DNA of 64,000 bases from Rosellinia necatrix (lineage: Eukaryota > Ascomycota > Sordariomycetes > Xylariales > Xylariaceae): assembly GCA_021209875.1 (NCBI GenBank), contig JAGYVD010000007.1, positions 248,001-312,000 on the forward strand, written 5' to 3'. Every line of letters begins with the position of its first letter. Within the stretch, counting starts at the first letter, position 1. Position numbers and translations under genes: made by a program. This document shows positions 43,201-56,452 of the stretch, one piece after another. The notes beneath the pieces are model-generated. The model ran no database searches. It saw only the letters and a list, made by a program, of their open reading frames with translations, and was not told the origin of the DNA.

Positions 43201-46200
43201 TAGTTTTTTTATAATTTTATGAAGTTTTTAATAATTTATATAAAATAGAGTTTTTGCTAGCTTTTTAATAAATAATATTAAAAAACATATAATATAATAT
43301 TTTGCTTAATAAATCTTTTTATAAATTATTAATTAAATATTTTTATACAGCGTGCAGCTTATTAAATAATATTTTATATAAAAACTATATTTTAAATTTT
43401 TAAAAATTTGCTGTTTATAAAATCTATTTTATAGTTTATTTATAATTAATAAAAAGTAATTTATTTAAATTTTTTTATTAAATATGTTTAATAAGTTATA
43501 ATATTTAAAAATATAAGTTTTAATATTTTTTTATATTTTTTTTTTAGTTTTTTGTTTTTTTAATTAATTAATTTATTAATTTAACAAATTTTAATAATTT
43601 ATATTTAATTATTAAGTTTAATTTTTATATATTAACGTTTTAAAATAATAGCGCTAAAATAATAATTTAAATGTTTAGTTTTTTTATATTAACTTATTTT
43701 ATTTTTTTATTTAATAAAGTTTAAAAATATTTAATTTTTAATTTAAAAATATAAATTATTTTTTATTTAATATGTTTTTTTTAGTTTAAAGCTTTAAAAG
43801 CTTGTTAAACAAAAATACGTTTTTAAATTTTAGTTTATTTTTTATATTTTTAATATAAAGTCGGATTTTTATAATTTTTATTTTTATTACTAATATTTTT
43901 TATAAAAACTTTTTTAATTTTTTTTTAGTTTTTAAATAAACATTTTTAAAATTAATTTTTTATTTTTTATTTAATATTTATTTAATATTTTAAATATTAT
44001 AACTATATTTTAGCTTTATTTATAGCTAATATATAATAATACTTGTAATTTTTAATAAATAAAATAAAAAATTAATATATGTTGTTTAATATTAAATAAT
44101 ATATTATATTATTTAAACTATTTTTGTATTACTTTTTATTTTATATTTAAAATATTAATAGGTAAATTTTAAATCTTTTTTATTTATTTTAAAATTAAAT
44201 ATAAAATATAATTAATTTTTATTTAATTTTTATTATATTTAATTATTAGTTTAAGTTTAAACTTTTTTAATAAATAAGTTTAATAGTTTTATAATTTTTA
44301 ATAAAAAATATGTTTATATTTATATATATATTAGCTTTTATATTATTAAATATATTAAAAATAATAAATAATATTTTATTATTATATAAAATATAAATAT
44401 ATAATCAAAGTTTTTATTTAAATAGTTGTTTATTAAGTTTTTTTGTTTTTATATAATAATATTATTTTAAAAAAAAAAACTTTTTAAAGTTATTTTTGAT
44501 GTTTTTCTGTCGCGTTTTTTTAATTTTAAAAAAACTAGTTTAAACTTATTTATAATTATATTTATATGAGCATTATATTAAACCTAATTTACAGCTTTTA
44601 TAAAATAGTTTTTAATAATATGTTTTTTTGTTTATATTAAAAGCATTTATTTTTAATAATTAATTATTTTTTTTATATAAATTAAAATCATTGTTTTTTT
44701 ATAAATATATTTATTAATAAAATTAATCGCGTTATTATAGCTAAAAAGTTTAATATAATAAATATATATTATATTTTATAAATTACTTTTTATTTTATAA
44801 GTTTTACTTTTTTTAATTATTTATAAATAAATAATAAACTATTTATATATAATATTTTATATAAACGTTAAAATTTATAATATTTTTAAATATTTAAAAA
44901 TAGTTTTAATAGCTATATAAAATAATAACTTGTTTTAAAATTTTTTATTTAATTTTATTAAAACGTGTTTTTTAATAAAATATATAAAATCTGTTTTAAA
45001 CTATATAAATTTAATAAATATATATTTTTAAAATTTAAAGCTTTATAATTAGCTTTTATTTTTTTAAATCGTTTATATTTTTATTAATATTATATAAATA
45101 TTATATTAAATTTTTAAAGTTATAATTATATTTAAATATTTTTTAATAAAATAAAACTTAATATTGCTTATTTTATATTATTATTAATAAACTAATCTAT
45201 GTTTATTTTAAAACGGTTGGTTATATTTTTATATTATATTTTAAATTTTATTTTATTTTTAAAACGTTATTATAAAACTTATTTATAAATATTTTAATTA
45301 ATTTTTATTTTTTTTTAAAATTTTAAAACAAATATTTTTTATATAATTTAATAAATTAACTATTTATTAATTAAATTTATTTAATAAGTTTTAAATATAA
45401 ATATAATTAATTATTATAATTTTTAATTTAATTATAATATAATATATATCTGCGTTATTATTTTAATTTTTAAATAGTTTAAATATAAAAGTTTATATTT
45501 TTTATTCTGTTTATATAATTTATTTATTTTTATTATATTTTAATAAAGCTTTTTAAATATTAAACAATTGTTTTAAACTATTATTAGCTTTATTTTAATA
45601 TTTTTAAATTATTTTTATTTTTATTAAACATTTTTTATATTTTATAATATAAATATTAAATTTTATAGCTTATTTTATAATAGTTTTTATTTATTTAGCA
45701 GTATAACATATAATAAAATAATAATTAGTTCTTATTTATTAAAAATTATTAATATATATATTTTAATTTTTATTTTATTTAAAAAATAATACAAATAATA
45801 AAAATCTGGGCAAAATTTATAAACAATTTTATATTAATAAATTTATTAAAATTAAATTAAACAAAATTGCTTTTTTTATAATAAATTTTTAAAAAAGCTT
45901 ATTAATTATTTTTATAGCAATTATAATAAAATTTTATATTAAAATATTAACTGTTTTATAAAAAAATTTATAAGTTTTATTATATAAAACAGCTTAAAAG
46001 TTTAAAGTTTTAATTTATAAATAAAACTTTTAAACAAAATTAAATTATAAATTTTATATAGCTTTAATTTTAATATTAGTTTTAATAATTAAATACATTA
46101 TATTAAGTTTTTAAAAATAATTTAAATATATTTAGTTTTAAATATATTATTAAAAGTTTTTAATAAAATATACTAAAAACTTAAAACTTTATATAATAAA

Positions 46201-46336
46201 ATAACGTTTTAACGTATTAAATTTTTAGCTTGTTTATAAGTATTGCTAACAGAAAAAATTAATCTTATATTATTATTTTTATATAAAAATATTTAAAAAG
46301 CAGTTTTAATATTTTATAATAAAATAATTTATAAAT

Positions 46337-46576
46337 TATTATATTAGTTATAAGTAAAAAATTAAAGCTTTAGCAATAGATAATATATTATATAAAAAAT
46401 CTATAGATTAAAAAAAAAAAAAATAAGTAGGAGAAATTAGCCCACTAAAATTCTGGCTAAATGCAGGTGTGTAAGGTAGGTCTAGTCTATGCGCTATGCG
46501 CACCAGTTGGCAACAGGTGTGCAGATACTGGTCCGTGCCACATGTATTGGCCAACCAGTTATCCATGACTATAACT
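46337..46576. repeat. LTR of element A, right copy
   Basis: The start TGTTGCACCAGTCA appears here as TATTATATTAGTTA: every difference is C-to-T or G-to-A. The centre (ACTGGTCCGTGCCACATG) is almost unmutated. Confidence 0.78.
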
Positions 46577-48304
46577 AATGTTTTTATATTATTTATTTTT
46601 GTTTTAAATAAAATAATTAATAATTTGCTAAATTTATTAATAAATGCTTATATATAGTTATATTTTTTTTTTTTTTTAGCATGTTTTTTATTAATTATTA
46701 TTATATTTTAGACTTTTAAAAATCGGCATTAAATATAGTTATTTATTTAGTTTATTTTTAATAATTTTATTTTTTAATATTTATTATAGTTTTTAATATA
46801 TTTTTAATATTTTATTTTAAATAAAACTAATAAAAATTTTGTTTTAGCAGTTTAATTATTTTATTTTATTTAAAATAAACAGTTATAATTAATATATATA
46901 CTTTTTAATTAGCTTTATTTATAAATAAGTTTTTTATTTAATATTAATTTTAATACTTATATATAGCTTTAAAAGTTTTTAAATTTTGTTTTTATGTTTT
47001 GTTTTATTAGATTTATTAAATTAAATCTATGAAAAGAAGTTTTAATATTTTAAATATTATTTTTTTAAATAAGTCATTTTAAAATAAGCTGTTTTAAAAC
47101 AGGTTTTTTTAATATATTTTTATTAAATATAATTTTTTATTTTAATAAACTTTTTATTAAATATTTTAAGTTATATTATTATTATTATTAAGGATATTTA
47201 GTTTAAATTAATTATTAATATATTTTTATTTTTATTTTTAAGCTTTTATAATAAATAAATCAGCTGTTTTTATAATAAAGCGTTAATTATTACGTTATTT
47301 TTTCTAGTTTACATTAAAAATAATATTAAAATTTAATAAAAATCAGCTTATTATATTTATTTAATAAATAATATTTTTTGCTTAAAAATCTAAAAAGTTA
47401 AATAATCTGTTATTATAAAAAACTAGTATTTTATAGTTTTAAGCAGTAATGTTTTAATATTTAAACAATTATTAAAAATTTTAGTTTTATATAAAATAAG
47501 CTTGTTTTAATATAATTATGATTTTTAAAAATATTTGATTACTTTTTTTTTTATTTTGTTGTTTTAAAACATTATATTTTTAATAACGTTTTTTAAAACG
47601 TTTATTTTATTTAAATAAATACTTTATGCTAGTAAAAACTAATATTAATATTATATAAGCTAGTTTTTATTTTTTAAAAGTTTTTGTTAAGCTTTTTTTT
47701 AAACAATCCGTTTTTTTTAATAGTTAGTTTAATAATATAGTTATTTTACTAATATAATATATAAATATTTATATAAAGTTGCAGAAGCTAAAAATAATTA
47801 TATAATTTTTTAAAAGTTCAGGTTTTAAATTTTTAGTTAATAATTGCTTTAATTTTAATAAAATTAATATTAATTTTAACTTTAGTTTTATAACTATTTT
47901 TAAATAATTAACTTTTTAACGTTAAATTTAAACTTATTAATATTTTTTAAAAGCTAGCTTTATATAGCTAAAAATCATTTTTTATATTATTTTTAATATT
48001 TTTTTTGTTTTTAATTCAATAAAAATATTATTAATATAGATATTAGCAAAATAATTTAAAACTTTTAAAATTATATATTAATAAAAGCTTGCTATTAAGC
48101 TAATTTTATTTTTAAATTAAACAGTAGAACTTTTATTAAAAAGTTTTTATTTAATTTAAAAACTATAAAATGTTTTAATTTTAAATATATTTAAAAGCCA
48201 TAAAAACTTTTATAATATTTAGTTTTTTATATTAAATAGTTTTTTTAATATTAAAAGCTATATTTTATAAGTTTAAAGCTAATATAATTTAATTTTTTAA
48301 ATAT
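46577..48304. other. AT-converted spacer between element A and the TRIM-like insertion
   Basis: No open frame and no repeat boundary that I can define. It probably continues at 48884-49909 on the other side of the insertion, and may be a further degraded element. Confidence 0.4.
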
Positions 48305-48309
48305 TAATC

Positions 48310-48429
48310 TGCTACAGAAAAGGATGGGGACCAACTGGTTAGTTGGCTGTACAGGTATTACAGGCTAAGTAGGGCCACTTATTTCTGTCTATTTTCTGTT
48401 TTAGTTCCTACCCCTGGTATACTGTAGCA
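48310..48429. repeat. TRIM-like LTR, left copy
   Basis: 120 bases, TGCTACAG...CTGTAGCA, containing ACCAACTGGTTAGTTGG (a short inverted repeat). Confidence 0.88.
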
Positions 48430-48654
48430 TATACCGGGCTTAAAAAATACCTTCCAATGACCTCATTGGTTGGCGGGTCATTTTACGTAGTCTTATCGCC
48501 GGAAACAATTTCTTGTAGGCCTTACAGCTACAACTGGACTTCTTGCCCCCTGCCGCAGAGGTGGGTCTTACCGCCAGGCCGTCTAGACTTACTGCCGGCC
48601 CGTCCGGGTCTATTAAAGTCTTATTGCTAGCTTATAGGACATCTTTCCCGCCTT

Positions 48655-48756
48655 ACGCGCCCGGGATTCGAACCCACTACCCAAAGATCACTTGGTTATA
48701 GCTTACGTAAGCGGTGGCCAAGCCCATGCGTCAATCACACGCACTCCACTGCACCA
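48655..48756 (-). other. tRNA-like Pol III promoter boxes inside the TRIM-like element
   Basis: On the minus strand the sequence TGGTGCAGTGG fits the A-box consensus at every position, and GGTTCGAATCC is a perfect B-box, about 70 bases downstream. Between them is TGCGT-GTGATTG-ACGCA, a 5 bp stem with a seven-base loop. The ends do not pair as an acceptor stem and the A-to-B distance is longer than in an intronless tRNA, so this is not a normal tRNA gene. It may be a captured tRNA or SINE head, or a tRNA gene relic. Confidence 0.5.
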
Positions 48757-48758
48757 TT

Positions 48759-48878
48759 TGCTACAGAAAAAGATGGGGACCAACTGGTTAGTTGGCTGTA
48801 CAGGTATTACAGGCTAAGTAGGGCCACTTATTTCTGTCTATTTTCTGTTTTAGTTCCTACCCCTGGTATACTGTAGCA
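48759..48878. repeat. TRIM-like LTR, right copy
   Basis: 120 bases, differing from the left copy only at the AAAAGG/AAAAAG position. Confidence 0.88.
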
Positions 48879-49909
48879 TAATCTTTTTAGCAATAATTTA
48901 TATAAAAACGTTATTTTTTTAAATAAAGCTTTAATATAAATAAAATTAATATAGTATTTAATTATATATTAAGTTTTATAAAATTTTATTATAAAAGTTA
49001 ATTAATAATATTTTTTCGAAAAATAAATATTATATTAATATTTTATATTTTAAAAGTCTGTCTGCCAGCAGGTTATATATTAGTTTTAATATAATATTAT
49101 AATTTAATTAGTTTAAAAAAAATTTTGTTTTTTTTTAAAAAAAGCTTTTAAATAAACTAGTTTTAAAAGTATTAGTTCAAAAACTTTTTAATATGTTTAA
49201 AGTTTTGTTTTTAAAAAAAAATTAATTTTTATTTTTGTTTTTTATAAAAGCTTAGTTTAAACAGATTTATTTAAATATATTATTTTAATAAAAATTATTT
49301 TAACCAAGTTTTTTATAACGTTAATAAATAAGTTTTTTATTAATATAAATGTTTTAAATAATTTATATTTTTTTAATGTTTTTATTTTAAATTGTTTTAA
49401 ATTTACTATAAAATAGTTTTAATTATAGTTTTATTTTTTAGCTGTTAATTATAAAGTTGTTTTAAAATTTTAATTTTTAATATATTTATTTAATTTTTAA
49501 TTTTTTTAACGTTGTTTTAAAAATAAAAAAATTTTAAAAGTTAAATAATAATTAATAAATATTTAGCTATAGCTTTTATAGTTTTAAACTAAAAATTAAA
49601 TTATTTATATAGTTTAAACAAAGTTTTTATTTTTTATTTATTATAAACTAATTATTATTTTGTTTTAAAAATTAATTATTTAAAAGTTTTATTTTTAAAT
49701 TATTAGTTGTTAATATTTAAAATAGTTTTTAGTTTATAATTAGCTTTTTAATAATTTATTTATAATAATTTAAAAAACTAACGGTTTTTTTTTTTTAATT
49801 TTAACTTTTAATTATTTTTAAATTTAAATAATAAATTTTATATTTATTATTAAAATAATTATATTTTAATATTATATAATATTAAAGTTTTTATGCCTAT
49901 TTTATTTAT

Positions 49910-50167
49910 TGTTGCACCAGTCATAATTAAAAAGTTAAAGCTCCAGCAATAAGTAATATATTATATAAAAATCTACAGATAAAAAAAGAAAAAGTAAATA
50001 GGAGGAATTAGCCTATTAAAATTCTAGCTAAATGCAGGTATATAAAATAGGTCTAGTTTATGCGCTATAGCTAGTTTATACGTGCTAGTTAGCAGCAGGT
50101 GTACAAATGTTCTGCACGCGTATGCTATATATGCTGCGTATAACTAATTATTTAATTATTTATAACT
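49910..50167. repeat. LTR of element B, left copy
   Basis: Begins TGTTGCACCAGTCAT; contains GTTCTGCACGCGTATGC, which distinguishes B-type LTRs from A-type. Confidence 0.8.
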
Positions 50168-52935
50168 ATTTTTTTTTTAAAAAAAATAGCTTGTTTATAA
50201 AACATATTTAAATTTTAAACATGCAACTTTTATATGTTTTCTAATAAAAAAAAAAATTGCTTCAGGTATTTATTTATATAACGTTTTTAAGCTTTTATAT
50301 TATTAAATTATTATATAAGTTTTTTATATTATATTATTTTTTATTTTTTATTTTAGTTTATGCCTGTTTTTGTTTTTATTTTATTATTTTTTTTTATGCA
50401 GCTTTATTATCGTTTTTATATATTAAATTAAACTTGTTTTTTTTTACAGCTTGTAACTAATTATTTAATTTTATTAAAAGTTCTGCTGCGTTTAAGTTTA
50501 TATTATAAAATTTTTTTAATAATTTTGTACTGTTTTTAAAGTTTTCTGTTAAATATTATTTATTATTAACGTCCTAACTTTTTTAACTAATTTAATATTA
50601 TAGTTTTTATAATATATTTTTAAAGCTTTAATTTTTTAACAATAAATTTTTTTTTTTTATAGTTTAATTAATTCTTTGTTTAAATTTTCAGCTTTTTAAT
50701 TTAATAACAGATTATTTAAATATAATTATAATCGGTCGGCGTAATATTAGTTTATTAATTTTTAAATAAATAGCACTTTTAAAATAAATATATTTTTGTT
50801 TTTATCGATTATTTTAAATTTTATTATGTTATAAAATAGTTTAGTTTATTAAACAAGCGGTTTATTTTTATAACTGTTTTTTTTAATATTAATATATAGT
50901 TTTTATATTAAAGTTAAAATTTTATTATTTATAGTTAACTTGTTTTATTATTTACGTTTAAATTTATTTTAAATATTTTTAACTAAATCTATAAAATAAA
51001 TTATTTTTAATATTTTTTAAGCTTTTGTTTTAAATGCTTTTTTTAACTAATAGTTTTTTAATTTTTTACAGCTGTTTTATTTTTTAATCGAAATTAAAAA
51101 CATTAAAAATCCTATTTTTATTTTATAAAGCAATAATTTTATAAACTTATAAAGTAATAATATTTAAACATAGTTTATTACTAATATTTATTTTAATTAA
51201 TTATTTTAATAATAATTAATATAAAGCTTTAATTGCTAATTAAAATATTTATTTATAACTTTTATTTATTTAACTATTTTATAATGTTTTATAAAAGCTA
51301 ATATATATTTTATATTTATTAATTTATATAATTTATTAATAAAAACTAAAATAAATTATAGTTTTTATTTAATATTACTGTTATAAATATATTAAATATT
51401 TAAAATAATCCTTTGTAATATATTTTTGCTGCATTAGTTGTTATAGCTTGCATTATATAAAAAATTATTTATATTTTTTTTTTAAGCAGTTTATTATAAT
51501 TAACATGTTATTATACTTATGCTTATTTTTAAACATTTGTTTAAAATTTATTACTAAGTATTACTATATATAGTTAAAAATTAATAACGGTTTTAAAAAC
51601 CTTAGGGTTTTATTATAAAATATTTTTACTAGCTAATATTTTATATAGTTTATTATATATATATTATAATTATTAGCTAGTTTAAACTACTAGTATTTTT
51701 TTAACATTAGTTTTAAGTTTTACGTTTATTTAAATAAGCTATAAACATGCGATTATAAATTTTTAAATAAATCTAGTTTTTAAATAAAAATAATTAAAAA
51801 CTACTAGTTTTTATAGACTATTATTAATCTATTTTTAAGTTGCTACAGGTTGTTATTTTTTGGTTTTTTAGTTTCTTATTAATAAATTTTTATTTTAAAG
51901 TTTTTCTAATTTTTTTTTAATATTCTATCGATTAATTAAAAACTATTTAATTTTTTATTTTTTTGCAGAGCTAATATAAAAACCTAGCATTTTTTATTTA
52001 TAAAAGTATTAATTTTGTTTTATTAATAATAAATTAAAATATTACTAAATATTTTTAAGCTTTTTTAGCTTTTATATTATTAAGTTTTTTATTTTCGCGA
52101 TAAAACGTTAATTATTATATTTTTTTTAAAGCAAAAATAATTAAAAATTATATTTTAAAAATAATTTAGTTTATTTAGCTTATTTTAAGTTTAAATGCTG
52201 CTTTATATTAAAACATTTTAATATTTAATAGTTTATAATTATAAAAAAGTTTTTTTAACTATTTATTAATTCTAGTCTTTATTTTTTAATATTATAATTA
52301 CTGCTAGCATTTTTTATTAAAAATATTATAATTTAATTTAACGTTATATAACGTTTTTAAAAATAAACAATAAAATATTATTTATTTTTATATAATTATA
52401 ATAGCACTTCTGCTGCAACTTTATTAAATAAATCAGTTTTTATTTTTATAAGCAGTCTATATTAATAATATTTTAATAAAAAAGCTGTTGTTAAAGCTTT
52501 TTTTAACTAATAAAAAGCTTTATTACAGTTGTTTGTTTATTTAAAAACTTTATTTTTTTATATTAAACAGTTTATAAAAATTATAATGCAACTATATTAA
52601 TTAATAAATTTTTAGTAGAAGTTATAAAATCCTAAAAATAATTATATATTTTTTACCGTAATAAATAGTTTTTAATTTACTACGGCTTTTATTTTTATAA
52701 AATCAACTTATATATTTTTAATATTAACAATATAGCTTAAAAACTTAGTTTATTATATATAAAATTCTGATTTTTTTAGGTTAGCTTATAGGCCTGTATT
52801 ATATAGTTTATAAAAAACCTTTTTAATATATACTTAATATATTTTTAAGTTATTTAAATAAATAAGTATGTTGTTTATATAAGCGCTATAAAAATCGTCT
52901 AAAAAATTAAATAACGTATTATTAATATATTTTTA

Positions 52936-53130
52936 AAATATTAATAGACCGTTTATTAATTTAAACAGTAATATTTTATAATAATATACTTTATATTTTA
53001 TATAAAAAATAATTAGATTTTTATTGCTTTTATATATATAGATATAATAAAAAGCTTGTTTTATATCGATTTTTATAAAAATTTTAATATTTAAAATATA
53101 AAACAAAGTTTTTTTAATAAGTAGTAACAA
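52936..53130 (-). pseudogene. Reverse-transcriptase relic of element B
   Basis: A 65-codon stretch reading IKIFIKIDIKQAFYYIYI, then ...YKVYYYKILLFKLINGLLIF. It lines up with the Gypsy RT core F-T-K-L-D-L-R-Q-A-Y-H-R-I-R-I ... F-E-Y-L-V-M-P-F-G-L-T-N-A-P-A-T-F, each difference being explained by AT-driven codon change (for example R to K, L to I, T to I). The downstream catalytic YxDD region is not readable. Non-functional. Confidence 0.62.
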
Positions 53131-53773
53131 ATATTTGTTTTTTTTTATAATTTTATTTAGTTTTTAATAGTTTATATAAAAACGGAGTCCTTTTTTAGCT
53201 TTTTTTATAAATAAAACAGGCAATATATATAAAGCGTTGCTAAATTTAATAAAACTTTTTTATAAATTATTAATTAAATATTTTTGCATAGCTTTTAACT
53301 TATTAAGTAATATTTTATATAAAAACTATATTTTAAATTTTTAGCTGACTTGTTTTTTATAAAGTTTATTTTATAATTTACACGCGGTCGGTAAAAAGTA
53401 AATTATTTAATTTTTTTTTACTAAACGCGTTAAAAAATCGTAGTATTTTAAAAGTATAAGTTGCAGTGTTTTCTGTTCTAATTTATTTTTATTTTTATTT
53501 GTTCATTTTTTTTTGTTTATTAGTTTATTAATTTAATAAATACTAATAATTTATATTTTATTAACATTTTGGTTTTTTTTTATTAAAGTTATAAATGCAG
53601 TAATATTAAAAATAGCGATTTAAAAGTTAGTTTTTTTTTTATACTAGCTTATACTGTTTTTTTTTATATAGTAAAGCCTGTTAATATTAAACTTTTATAA
53701 TATTAATATATTTTTGTTAGCTTTTTTTAAAGTTGATTTTTTTTTTAATATAAAAGGTGTAATTTTTTTTAAG

Positions 53774-53868
53774 TTTTTTTTTATTTTTATTAAATAGTCT
53801 CAGGTTAAGTCGCTTTTTTTTATTTTTATTAAATAGTCTCAGGTTAAGTCGCTTTTTTTTATTTTTAT
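53774..53868. repeat. 39 bp tandem duplication in element B
   Basis: Two copies of a 39-base unit containing AAATAGTCTCAGGTTAAGTC (starting at 53792 and 53831) followed by a partial third. Absent from the corresponding part of element A as far as I can see. Confidence 0.75.
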
Positions 53869-56452
53869 TTTTTGCGTTATATTTTTAAAAATATTCGCTG
53901 CTACACTTTTTTTTTAATACTTTTTTTTTTTTTTATTAAGTTTAATGTTATAGTCCCGTTAATTAGCGTTTTTTTAATACTTTAAATGTTATATTTAAGT
54001 TTCTGTTTTATTTATAACTAATATATAACTATATTTATAATTTTTAATAAATTAAAAAAATATTAAAACGTGTTATTTTACGTTTAATAATATATTATGT
54101 TATTTAAACTATTTTTTTAATAACAATTTTACGGTTTATATTTAATATATTAATAAAAATATTTTTAAAAGTTTTATTATATATTTTTAAAGTTAGTTAT
54201 AACGCCGTATTAATTTTTTAATCCGACTTTTTATTATATTTAATAACTATTTGTTGTTTAAACTTATTTATAATTAATAAATTAAACAATTTTATTAGTT
54301 TTTTAGCAAAAAATATATTTATATATATATATACACCTGCTTTTATATTTTTAAATATATTATAACTTGTTAAAAATAATTTATTACTATATAAAGTATA
54401 AATATATAATAAAAATCTGCTGTTTAAATAATTGTTTATTATATTTTTTTTATTTATAAACAGTAATACCAGCTTTAAAAAAAAGTTTATTTATTTTAAA
54501 GTTATTTTTTTCCTGTTTTATTATTAAAAGTGTTTTTTTCTGTTATTATAATAAAAGTCGGTTTATATTTGTTTATAATAACGTTAATATATATGTCGCG
54601 CTACGCTTAGTTAAAAAGTTTTAAAAAGTAGTTTTTTATAATATATCCCTTCTGTTTATAATAAAAATATTTATTTTTTACGATCAGCTGTTTTATTTTC
54701 GCGGTTAATAATTTAAATGTTTAATTTTAGCCGCTTAATAATATAAACAAAAAAAATATTTATTTTCCGGTAAATATTATAAATATATAGCTACGTCGGG
54801 CATAAATCGTATTTTTAAAATTTTTTTTTGCTTTATAAACGTTAATACGCTTTTAGTTATTAATTAATAAATAATAAGCTATTTACGTGCAATATTTTAT
54901 ATATATATTAAAATCTACCGATTTTTTAAAGTACTTAAAAATCATTTTTGTCGTAAGCCGTAAAAACAATTTGTTTTTAAACTTTTTTTTTTACTTAGCT
55001 TTATTAAAACAGGTTTTGCTAGCTAGTTTTATAAAGTCTATTTTAAATTAAATAAATTTAAATAAAATATATTTATTAAAGCTTAATAACTTATAATCAG
55101 CTTTTGTTTTTTTTAAAGCGTTTATGTTTTTATAAATATTATATAAATGTTATATTAAATTTTTAAACGTTGTAATTATATTAAAATGCTTATTAAACAA
55201 ATAAAAAATTAAGTTTTTTAAAGCTTTTTAAACAAAATAAAACTTAATATTATTTATTTTTGTAAAATCGTTTATAAACTAGTTTACATTAACTTTTAAG
55301 CGGTTTATTATGTTGTAATATTAAACTTTAAAATTAACTTTATTTTTAGTATTTTTATTATAAAACTTATTTATTAAAATCTTAATAAACTTACAAGATT
55401 TTTTTTTAAAAACTTCCGAAAAAAATATATTTTTTATTCGGCTAAACAAATCAACCACGCGTTAATTTAATTTATATAAAAAATCTTATAAGCGATTTTA
55501 GTTTTTAGTTATTGTTTTAAGTTTAGCTATAGCATAGTTTATAGCAGCATTATTAAAACTTTTTATTAGTTTAAATATAAAAAGTTAATAAAAAGCAGAG
55601 TAACGTAACTTATTTAATTTTTATTAAGCTTTTATATAATTTTTTTATAAATTAATAAAATAACCGCGTATTATTTTTAATTTTATAGTTTTATTTTTAA
55701 GTTTTTTTCGAACTTTTTTTAACTTTTTGTTTTATTAAATCGTATACGCTTTAAATTTTTTAGCTTATTTAAAAATAATTTTTGTTTATTCTGCAGTATA
55801 TTATATAAAAATATAATAATTTGTTGCTGTTTATTAGAATATTATTAGCATATATATTTAAAGCTTTATTTTATTAAATAAAACAGCAGCAATAAAAAAT
55901 ATTTAAGCTAAATTAATAAAAGCTTTAAAATTAATTAATTTTTTATTGTTTAACTAAACTAAAATACTTTTTTCTATTATTAGTTTTTATAAAAAAGCGG
56001 TTTGCTTGCTTTTAACAGCTATATTTGCAAATTATTATATTAATAAACCAACAGCTTTAAAAAAAAACTTGTTAATTTTATTATATAATACTTTTTTAAA
56101 GTTAAAGTTTTAAATTTATAAATAAAATTTAAAAACAAGTTTTATAAATAGTTTTTAAACGCCGACTTTAGTTTTATTTTTAGTTTTTATAGCTAATTAT
56201 ATTACGTTAGATTTTTTAAAGCTAAATTAAATATATTTAGTTTTATATATATTATTAAAAGTTTTACCGATAAAATATTTAAAAAATTTAAAAGCTAAAC
56301 AGAACAAAATTGTTTTTTAGCGTGCTAAATTTTTAGCTTGTTTTTAGCCGCTTTTAGCTTTAATAATAAAAGCTATTTTTAAATCAGTTTAATAAAAAAT
56401 ATTTAAAAAAACAGTCCTAATATTTTAAAAAAAAATTAAATAATTTATAAAT

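Larger units (their letters stand above)
40049..46576 (-). mobile_element. Ty3/Gypsy-like LTR retrotransposon A, RIP-degraded
   Basis: Bounded by direct repeats at 40049-40295 and 46337-46576. The interior is colinear with element B (compare the segments after each left LTR) and so belongs to the same family. It is AT-converted throughout, with no open pol or gag. The minus coding strand is inferred from element B, where a reverse-transcriptase relic is legible on that strand; traces of the same stretch are visible here near 43,100-43,200 with stops. Flanking pentamers (AAAAT and AATGT) do not match, so the target duplication is lost or my right boundary is off. Confidence 0.72.
48310..48878. 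mobile_element. TRIM-like miniature LTR element with 5 bp target duplication
   Basis: Two 120-base direct repeats (48310-48429 and 48759-48878) differ at one base (G to A). Each begins TGCTACAG and ends CTGTAGCA, a perfect 8 bp terminal inversion with canonical TG...CA. The element is flanked by TAATC at 48305-48309 and TAATC at 48879-48883, a perfect 5 bp target-site duplication. The 329-base interior has no coding potential. On the minus strand, two bases after the LTR, comes TGGTGCAGTGGAGTGC, which fits a primer-binding site (complement of a tRNA ending in CCA). Total 569 bases, far GC-richer than its surroundings and not visibly RIP-mutated. These features match terminal-repeat retrotransposons in miniature, which move with enzymes supplied by other elements. 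Confidence 0.85.

Noticed and set aside
48655..48756. Functional tRNA gene
   Set aside because: A- and B-boxes match, but no acceptor stem forms and the spacing is too long for a normal intronless tRNA.
50257..50460. 67-codon plus-strand frame in element B
   Set aside because: Phe/Tyr/Leu-rich product of AT-saturated DNA, on the non-coding strand of the element.
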